Of a DNA stretch of 22,300 nt, positions 17,046 to 22,300 are shown in pieces. Below the pieces are notes generated by a model. It ran no database searches, had not been told where the DNA came from, and was given only the letters and a program-made list of their open reading frames with translations. Each line of letters opens with the position of its first letter. The first letter of the stretch is position 1. The stretch spans positions 1 through 22,300 of the forward strand of contig JAFZSA010000027.1 of NCBI GenBank assembly GCA_017619585.1. Reading direction: 5' to 3'. This DNA is from Bacteroidaceae bacterium. GTDB lineage: Bacteria; Bacteroidota; Bacteroidia; Bacteroidales; Bacteroidaceae. Both the position numbers and the translations under genes were made by a program.

Positions 17046-19607
17046 ATGAAGAAGATTTTTTCCGTCCTGGTTCTGCTACTGCTGACTTGTAGCGCAGTCC
17101 ATGCCCAATATATGCTGAAAGTGAAATATACCGACGGCACTCACGACTTGTATCAGGTAGATTGTACTGACGACATGGAATTTGAAGAGAATACCTATGC
17201 CGGTATCTCAAAGGTTTACATGACTGTTCATGGCCGATTGGCAGGACAGAATAACACATGGGGCTATGGCTATCCTATGGATATGATTGAAGAGGTGAGT
17301 ATCGTGGGCACGGAATCGACAGCTCCTGCCACCGAACAGAGCACCTTCGAAGTTGACGAGCAGACAGCATCGGTCAATATGGTAAACTACAGCATTGCTT
17401 TTGGCCCTTGCGCCATACCCGGCAAGAAGAAACTGACCGTCAACCGCATTGACAACTACAAGGTTCCCGAAAGCTTGGAGGGAGGCGTGAACTACATGAC
17501 GGTCTATGACTTCGATCTTGAAGGCATACATGACCTCAAAGGTGTAGTAGAGATCCGTTTTCCAGCTTCCCAAAAGTGCTTTGCCGCTTACCTCAACGAA
17601 GAGACGGGAAATTGGGACCCCGTGCTCAGCTACTTCGATGCCGAGACAAAAGAAATGGTCATTATCACCGACCATCTGTCAACCTATTCCATGTTTTACG
17701 TCACGGATGAACATTCACGTAATGCAAAGTTAAATTACTGGGGCTTCGACCCTCTGGCCACAACGGATATTCAGAAGGTGGCAGAGAAACTGACTGAGGT
17801 TGCGAAGGCCACTGATCCCAACCTGGCTGCCATTGAAGCTTTCGCCAATGACGACTTTGCCAAATACAGCCTCGGCTTGAGTGTCTTAATGACACCTATC
17901 TCGGTGGGCGGCTTCGATATGAAGATTCTCAATGGCTATTCCGACATCATCGGCCGTATGGGACAGGCCTGGTCTGTAATGCAGATTGCCAATGCCATCA
18001 ACAACAATGACGATGCTACAGCGGCAACGACAGCCACCAAGCTGGTCTTCGATATGGTTGTCAAGCCCTTCTTGGAGAAGAAAATCTACGGTGGCAACTT
18101 CCTTTTTCCTGCCTGCATGACAGCTGTCGCAGCACTCGACTGGCAAATCAACTGGTTTGGCACAACAGTCCACAATACAGCCACAACGCTCTACCAGAAT
18201 GCTTATAATGTGTATTTCAAGCCCAATAGTGACTATCCCTCGATTGGAGGCTATGGCTATCGCACTTCCGAGCAATGGTATGACCTTATCTATCCTCTTC
18301 TCATGGATAGGAATAATGACCCCGATGACGTTAAGGAAGAGATAGAGCGCCTTGTCACCGACTACGTCAACCAACCTTGGCGCGACAACGACGGCTTCAC
18401 GTTTGCAGTAGCCGATTGCAGAGGTTGGTGGCCCTTCTGGGTAGAAATTACTGACAAGGACCGAAGGGAGATTTCAGACAACCATCGCAAGGAACTCTAC
18501 ACGGGAACATTGAAGAGTGTGATTCAGAACATCAACCGCAAATACCTCTGCAAGACCAAGGAACAGTTCGACAAGGTCTATGAGGAATATGCCAAGATGA
18601 TGAACAAGGTGGTGAACCTTAGATTCAAGGACTCTTCCGTGAAAGAAGGTGGCAAGAGCAAATTTGCAGGCTGCAAGGTAAGATTCAAAGATCTGCCAGC
18701 CGATATCACCGATGCAGCGAAATGGGAATGCACTATCAAGGACGATGGCACGGGCATCATCCAGTTCCGTATGTACCCCTACTTGACAGAAGGCTTCAAG
18801 CCCGAGCTGGAGGTGGTCGATGCCAACGACGGCAAAGTAGGCAATATCGACATTGTCGGTATTCAGGAAGTCGGCCGCTTCTACGAGGCGAGTTTCGACC
18901 TGTCCAACGGGGAAGTCATGGCGCTTAAAGACAAATGGGATATTACGATTAATCCCAATCGTGCTGCATACGAGACCACAGATGTCAGTGGAAATATCTA
19001 TTATTTCGGACCTTTGGTCTTCGATGAGGCCATCAAAGGTCAACGTGGTACCGTTCCCGGTGACCTCTGGGGTATATACAACGGCATTGTAGAAGCCTTT
19101 GAGGAGCGCACGCTGAATCTTGATGCGGAGGGTAATTTCTCTGTCAACCATAAGGGACTTAACATGACTGGCCACTATAACTCACGAACGGGTTCAGGTA
19201 CGGGTAAATTCACCTTGCATGTTAAGTCAGAAGGCCGTGACATAGCCGATGAGAGCAAGGCCTTCGACGATTGGTACCAATATAGTCTATGGCATCTGGG
19301 TGGAGAGCAGGGCCCCAGGCCAGTATTTACGGCAGAAACGCTAAAAGACTTCGATGCCAGCTTCTCTGTCGAAGGTACGTTCGAGATTAGCTATTCCGAA
19401 TTGATGAATACCTATGCTGTCCACCTCGATGGCATTGGCAGCTATAATTTCAATGGGACTATCTATACCGGAGGCGGCGATACCTATTTTGAGAGAAACG
19501 AGGATGGAGTATACGTCCTGAAGTACCACTCCAAGAAGATGGACGTTGATAACCTGTACGTCAACGATGGCCAACTCATCTTCAGCCCAACGCTGATATA
19601 TGAATAA
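17046..19607 (+). CDS. Large exported protein of unknown function, cotranscribed with the C10 protease
   Basis: The 853-residue product begins with a signal peptide (MKKIFSVLVLLLLTCSAVHA, cleavage before QY). Residues about 22-90 (MLKVKYTDGTHDLYQVD ... EEVSIV) resemble the short post-signal segment common in Bacteroidetes surface proteins. About 100-220 forms a beta-rich region with CAIPGKKKLTV, VEIRFPASQ, WDPVLSYFDAETKEMV and ITDHLSTYSMFYV, recalling ZU5/Ig-like domains. About 225-400 appears largely helical. The rest is again beta-rich with many aromatic and glycine residues and no T9SS-like C-terminal domain. I do not recognise the family as a whole. Its start is 6 bases after the protease stop, so it may be substrate, partner or cell-surface ligand of the protease. 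It is far larger than known C10 inhibitors. Confidence 0.85.
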   Translation: MKKIFSVLVLLLLTCSAVHAQYMLKVKYTDGTHDLYQVDCTDDMEFEENTYAGISKVYMTVHGRLAGQNNTWGYGYPMDMIEEVSIVGTESTAPATEQSTFEVDEQTASVNMVNYSIAFGPCAIPGKKKLTVNRIDNYKVPESLEGGVNYMTVYDFDLEGIHDLKGVVEIRFPASQKCFAAYLNEETGNWDPVLSYFDAETKEMVIITDHLSTYSMFYVTDEHSRNAKLNYWGFDPLATTDIQKVAEKLTEVAKATDPNLAAIEAFANDDFAKYSLGLSVLMTPISVGGFDMKILNGYSDIIGRMGQAWSVMQIANAINNNDDATAATTATKLVFDMVVKPFLEKKIYGGNFLFPACMTAVAALDWQINWFGTTVHNTATTLYQNAYNVYFKPNSDYPSIGGYGYRTSEQWYDLIYPLLMDRNNDPDDVKEEIERLVTDYVNQPWRDNDGFTFAVADCRGWWPFWVEITDKDRREISDNHRKELYTGTLKSVIQNINRKYLCKTKEQFDKVYEEYAKMMNKVVNLRFKDSSVKEGGKSKFAGCKVRFKDLPADITDAAKWECTIKDDGTGIIQFRMYPYLTEGFKPELEVVDANDGKVGNIDIVGIQEVGRFYEASFDLSNGEVMALKDKWDITINPNRAAYETTDVSGNIYYFGPLVFDEAIKGQRGTVPGDLWGIYNGIVEAFEERTLNLDAEGNFSVNHKGLNMTGHYNSRTGSGTGKFTLHVKSEGRDIADESKAFDDWYQYSLWHLGGEQGPRPVFTAETLKDFDASFSVEGTFEISYSELMNTYAVHLDGIGSYNFNGTIYTGGGDTYFERNEDGVYVLKYHSKKMDVDNLYVNDGQLIFSPTLIYE

Positions 19608-19634
19608 ATGTATAGATAGCAAATATTCATCACC

Positions 19635-19669
19635 AGGGGATGTGGAACAAACGCTCTTCATCCCTTTTT
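19635..19669 (+). terminator. Terminator of the C10 protease operon
   Basis: AGGGGATG (19635-19642) pairs with CATCCCTT (19659-19666) with one G-U, and the T-run continues to 19669. It lies 28 bases after the stop of the 853-residue gene. The 16-base loop makes it of moderate strength. Confidence 0.65.
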
Positions 19670-19724
19670 AGTTTGATGTTCAATAGCAAAATAAACTATA
19701 ATTTTTGTTTATTTCTTCTTTTGT

Positions 19725-19771
19725 TTCTTTTAGAAAAGAAAGCTCTCCCCATAGAGGGGGAGCGGGGAGAG
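19725..19771 (-). terminator. Terminator of the proC operon, part of a G-rich repeat
   Basis: On the - strand CTCTCCCC (complement of 19764-19771) pairs with GGGGAGAG (complement of 19743-19750), followed by CTTTCTTTTCT. It lies 5 bases past the stop of the cytidylyltransferase gene. Its + strand sequence resembles the element at 22191-22230. Confidence 0.7.
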
Positions 19772-19776
19772 GGTCT

Positions 19777-20490
19777 TTATTCTTCTAGTGCTTTCAGCGC
19801 CTGATAAATCAGAATGTCGTTGGGGTAGGTGAGTTTGAAGTTCATGATATCTCCCTGTGCAATGTGCAGGGGCAGGATTCTAAGCTCGTTTGCCAAAGTA
19901 AAAAGACTTTGGGCACGGGTAATACCACGCTCATCGGCCTTCTCCATCATCTCCTTCAGGGTCTTCAGGGGAAAGGTGTGAGGTGTTTGGGCGCGGAGCA
20001 GATTCTCGCGCGGCATATAGTTGTTGCTGATGCTGCCGTCGTCGCTGACCAGAAATGCCTCCTGACTGCGGACTGCGGTGATAGCATTGCCATGCGTCAG
20101 GCATACAGCTATGTTGCGGCTGATGATATCCTGACTGATAAGGGGACGCACAGCGTCATGGACCAGTACAATAGACTCGGTGTCAATACCTTCATGCAGC
20201 AGATAGGTGATGCCGTTCTTCAAAGACAGGAAAGAGGTCTCTCCGCCTATTATGGCATTGCGGAATTTGGTGATCTCACCGCTCTTGGCTTCTTCGCAGA
20301 CGGTATCTTCCCATCCTCTGGCACATACCACGTAGATGTCCTGAATGAGGGGGTGCTGCTGGAAGGCGTGCATGGTGTGCTTTAGTACGGTCTCTCCGTT
20401 CACCTCCAGGTATTGCTTGGGGCGGTTGGTGTTCATGCGTGACGATTTCCCGCCAGCCAGCAAAAGGGCTATATGTTTGTTATTGTTCAT
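19777..20490 (-). CDS. IspD/TarI-family cytidylyltransferase (ispD-like)
   Basis: Members transfer CMP from CTP to a sugar-alcohol phosphate: IspD acts on methylerythritol phosphate in isoprenoid synthesis, TarI on ribitol phosphate. The 237-residue product shows the CTP-binding start LLLAGGKSSRMNTNRPKQYL, with R18 and K25 aligned to the catalytic Arg and Lys. It also has VLVHDAVRPL (D112, R115), AQTPHTF (about 167-173) and GDIMNFKLTYPND with K219. One segment is unusual: where IspD has T-D-E-A-S, this has TRAQSLF (191-197). The gene overlaps the upstream CDP-alcohol phosphotransferase gene by 11 bases, which suggests it supplies that enzyme's CDP-linked substrate. A housekeeping IspD role remains possible. 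Family certain, substrate open. Confidence 0.9.
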   Translation of the reverse strand: MNNNKHIALLLAGGKSSRMNTNRPKQYLEVNGETVLKHTMHAFQQHPLIQDIYVVCARGWEDTVCEEAKSGEITKFRNAIIGGETSFLSLKNGITYLLHEGIDTESIVLVHDAVRPLISQDIISRNIAVCLTHGNAITAVRSQEAFLVSDDGSISNNYMPRENLLRAQTPHTFPLKTLKEMMEKADERGITRAQSLFTLANELRILPLHIAQGDIMNFKLTYPNDILIYQALKALEE

Positions 20491-21397
20491 GGGTATTAAT
20501 CTCGTTGAGGTATTTCATGCAGAATTTTTCATGCGTATTTATCATCCGATACCTGAGGAATTCCAGGACGGTGGATTCAAAGACAAAGTATATCCAGGGA
20601 TGACCTATCAGGACGGACAGAAAGAGTACGCCGGCACGGGTGTCGAAGGTCAGTATGTTGGTGATGGGCATCAGGGGCAAGCTGTCCTGGCGGAAGCGTT
20701 GACGCATATCCTCTGATACATGTCCGCCCAATTTCTCCTGAATGGCGTGGAAGAGTTTTTGAAAACAAGGTGTCTGATCCTCTTGACTCTTGGTGTAGCG
20801 GATGTAGAAGAAGAGGTATAACTTGTGGAACCACTCGCTGCTCTTCCATTTCAGACGACGGAACTCCTCCTTCTCCTGTTGGCTGGTAGCCAGTTCGCTG
20901 CCTTTCTCGCCAAGGAAGAACCATAGGTGAATATTTCTGTAGTAATCGCCAATGGCACACTGCCTGCCGTGACAGCGTAGTCCAGCCCATGCGGCTAACA
21001 ACCATATCCAGAAGCCCCATTCGGGGGTTAGTCTCAGGCAGAGCCCTAAGTAGATGCAGAAGAACCATACATCGCCTGCAAAGCCGTCAAGGATGCGGCC
21101 TATTAGGGTTTTCTTGCCCGTCATACGTGCCAGCTGTCCGTCGGCACAGTCATACCAGTTGGCCCAGATAAGCAGGCAGATGCCTATGATGTTCATCCTG
21201 AGGTCCGTCTGGTAGAAGAAATATCCGCTGGTAGCACCTATGATGATGCTCATCAATGTGACGGCTATGGGGTGAACGCCTAACTTTTGGAACAGCAAAG
21301 CCCATAGGTAGCCCGGTGTGCGGGTTACATACAACTCGAACCGACTTTCCGTATCGGTTGATTTCATTGTAGACAAGACACGTTCCTTCAGATTCAT
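20480..21397 (-). CDS. CDP-alcohol phosphatidyltransferase-family integral membrane protein
   Basis: This family joins a CDP-activated group to an alcohol (or the reverse) at the membrane, for example in phospholipid or inositol-phosphate synthesis. The 305-residue product carries DCADGQLAR (D83, D86, G87, A90, R91), then eight residues, G100 and D104. This matches D-x2-D-G-x2-A-R-x8-G-x3-D, but the last aspartate is D109, spaced four residues after D104 where three is usual. Hydrophobic segments are clear at about 45-62, 68-80, 110-122, 128-142 and 258-275, with a long soluble stretch at about 163-250. The start overlaps the proC stop (ATGA) and its end overlaps the cytidylyltransferase start by 11 bases. 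The coupling points to a shared pathway with the cytidylyltransferase. Substrate unknown. Confidence 0.9.
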   Translation of the reverse strand: MNLKERVLSTMKSTDTESRFELYVTRTPGYLWALLFQKLGVHPIAVTLMSIIIGATSGYFFYQTDLRMNIIGICLLIWANWYDCADGQLARMTGKKTLIGRILDGFAGDVWFFCIYLGLCLRLTPEWGFWIWLLAAWAGLRCHGRQCAIGDYYRNIHLWFFLGEKGSELATSQQEKEEFRRLKWKSSEWFHKLYLFFYIRYTKSQEDQTPCFQKLFHAIQEKLGGHVSEDMRQRFRQDSLPLMPITNILTFDTRAGVLFLSVLIGHPWIYFVFESTVLEFLRYRMINTHEKFCMKYLNEINTHEQ

Positions 21398-22173
21398 TTG
21401 CTTGCCTTCAGACCTTTAATAACACTATTTGTGAATCCGTTTTCCTCCATAGCGTTCAGTCCGCGTATGGTAATGCCGCCAGGTGTTGTCACGCGGTCTA
21501 TCTCAGTCTCTGGGTGACTGCCATTAGCTTGCAGCAGAGCTACGGCACCCTTCAGTGTCTGTTCTACTATGTGCTGTGCATCGCGGGCATACATTCCTAG
21601 TTCTACACCGCCCTCTGTGGCTGCACGGATATAACGCATGGCATAGGCAATGCCGCAACTGGCCAGTGCCATACCGGCAGGAATCAAGCGTTCCTCAACC
21701 AACATAGCCTCGCCCATCTCCTGAAAGATAGCCAGAATCTCTGTATCCATCTCAGGCGTGGTATTTTTACCAGCTATGAATGTCATACTCTGTTGTACGG
21801 CAATGGCAGTATTGGGGATGATGGTATAGACGGGATGCTGGTAGCCGAAGAGGCTGGCAATCTTGTCTGTGCTGATACCTGCAGCCATGCTGCCCACAAT
21901 CACCTTCTCGTTCTTTAATTCGGGAGCAATCTCCTTGGCCAGTTCTTCAACCTTCCAAGGCTTGACGGCTATGATAACCATATCTGCCTCGCGGACACAT
22001 TCTTTATTGTCCTGCGTGATGTTTATCTGGGGGAATTCTGCCTGAATAGCGTCCAGTTTACCCCTGCTGGGGTTACTTACAAATATGTCTTGGGTGTTTA
22101 TATGCTGGCCCATCGCCAACCCCCTGGCGGTGGCGCCTCCCATGTTCCCTGCTCCTATGATTGAGATTTTCAT
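21394..22173 (-). CDS. proC: Pyrroline-5-carboxylate reductase
   Basis: ProC reduces 1-pyrroline-5-carboxylate to L-proline with NAD(P)H in the cytoplasm. The 259-residue product starts with the Rossmann motif MKISIIGAGNMGGA (GxGxxG at 7-12), then ADMVIIAVKPW (63-73), IPNTAIAVQQSMT (119-131) and the family signature region TTPGGITIRGLNAMEENGF (229-247). The start was set at 22173, since the frame is open further upstream to 22248 but the added residues (MHTGSNPPTITGGVGG...) read through an intergenic repeat and precede the expected first strand. The stop overlaps the next start by 4 bases, so it heads a coupled three-gene operon with two genes not obviously linked to proline. Confidence 0.96.
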   Translation of the reverse strand: MKISIIGAGNMGGATARGLAMGQHINTQDIFVSNPSRGKLDAIQAEFPQINITQDNKECVREADMVIIAVKPWKVEELAKEIAPELKNEKVIVGSMAAGISTDKIASLFGYQHPVYTIIPNTAIAVQQSMTFIAGKNTTPEMDTEILAIFQEMGEAMLVEERLIPAGMALASCGIAYAMRYIRAATEGGVELGMYARDAQHIVEQTLKGAVALLQANGSHPETEIDRVTTPGGITIRGLNAMEENGFTNSVIKGLKASK

Positions 22174-22190
22174 ATTTTTTAAATTAAGAA

Positions 22191-22230
22191 TTAAAGACCC
22201 ACCCCCGACCCCTCCCGTAATGGTGGGGGG
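22191..22230 (-). repeat. G-rich intergenic repeat upstream of proC
   Basis: Read on the - strand this ends GGGGGTGGGTCTTTAA. It resembles the + strand sequence at 19743-19780, which ends GGGGAGAGGGTCTTTAT. Both have a C-run, a short AT-containing loop and a G-run, so they can fold as hairpins. They look like copies of one dispersed short repeat. This copy would lie in the proC leader if transcription starts upstream. Confidence 0.5.
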
Positions 22231-22300
22231 ATTGGAACCTGTGTGCATTGAGAATTGATTATTGTTATTTTGAGTATTGAGTGTTATTTTTTTTGAATTA

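Noticed and set aside
22174..22248. N-terminal extension of proC by 25 residues
   Set aside because: It translates the G-rich repeat and intergenic sequence, and the Rossmann fold begins at the ATG at 22173.

Overview
The window looks like a chromosomal segment of a Bacteroidales bacterium, most likely Prevotella or a close relative. Four things point there: the gene order tuf–tRNA-Trp–secE–nusG–rplKAJL–rpoBC; start codons without obvious Shine-Dalgarno sequences; promoters of the Bacteroidetes type (TTTG, 18-19 bases, TAnnTTTG); and a secreted C10 cysteine protease carrying BspA-like leucine-rich repeats and a C-terminal domain resembling type IX secretion sorting signals. The genus is inferred from these features, not from a database comparison.

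Bases 1-11790 hold a core information-processing cluster on the + strand: the 3' end of tuf, a tRNA-Trp, secE, nusG, the ribosomal stalk genes rplK, rplA, rplJ and rplL, then rpoB and rpoC. Hairpins lie after tuf, where one abuts the tRNA, between rplL and rpoB, where a 15-bp stem plus T-run looks like an attenuator, and after rpoC, where there is a strong terminator.

Bases 11791-13930 are accessory. A small lipoprotein gene on the - strand faces rpoC across an unusual three-arm inverted repeat. Upstream of it is a 547-base intergenic region holding a diverged tandem array with a 22-base period and two similar Bacteroidetes promoters about 117 bases apart. The second promoter drives a HEPN gene broken by one in-frame TGA, followed by an intact minimal nucleotidyltransferase gene whose likely start overlaps the HEPN stop.

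Bases 13931-19670 hold a two-gene secreted-protein operon on the + strand: a 988-residue C10 protease/LRR protein, then, 6 bases on, an 853-residue exported protein of unknown function. This pair is the best candidate in the window for an undescribed functional unit.

Bases 19725-22300 are a tightly coupled - strand operon: proC, then a CDP-alcohol phosphatidyltransferase-family membrane protein, then an IspD/TarI-family cytidylyltransferase. The last two overlap by 11 bases and plausibly make and use a CDP-activated alcohol. A G-rich repeat ending in GGGTCTTTA occurs at both ends of this operon.
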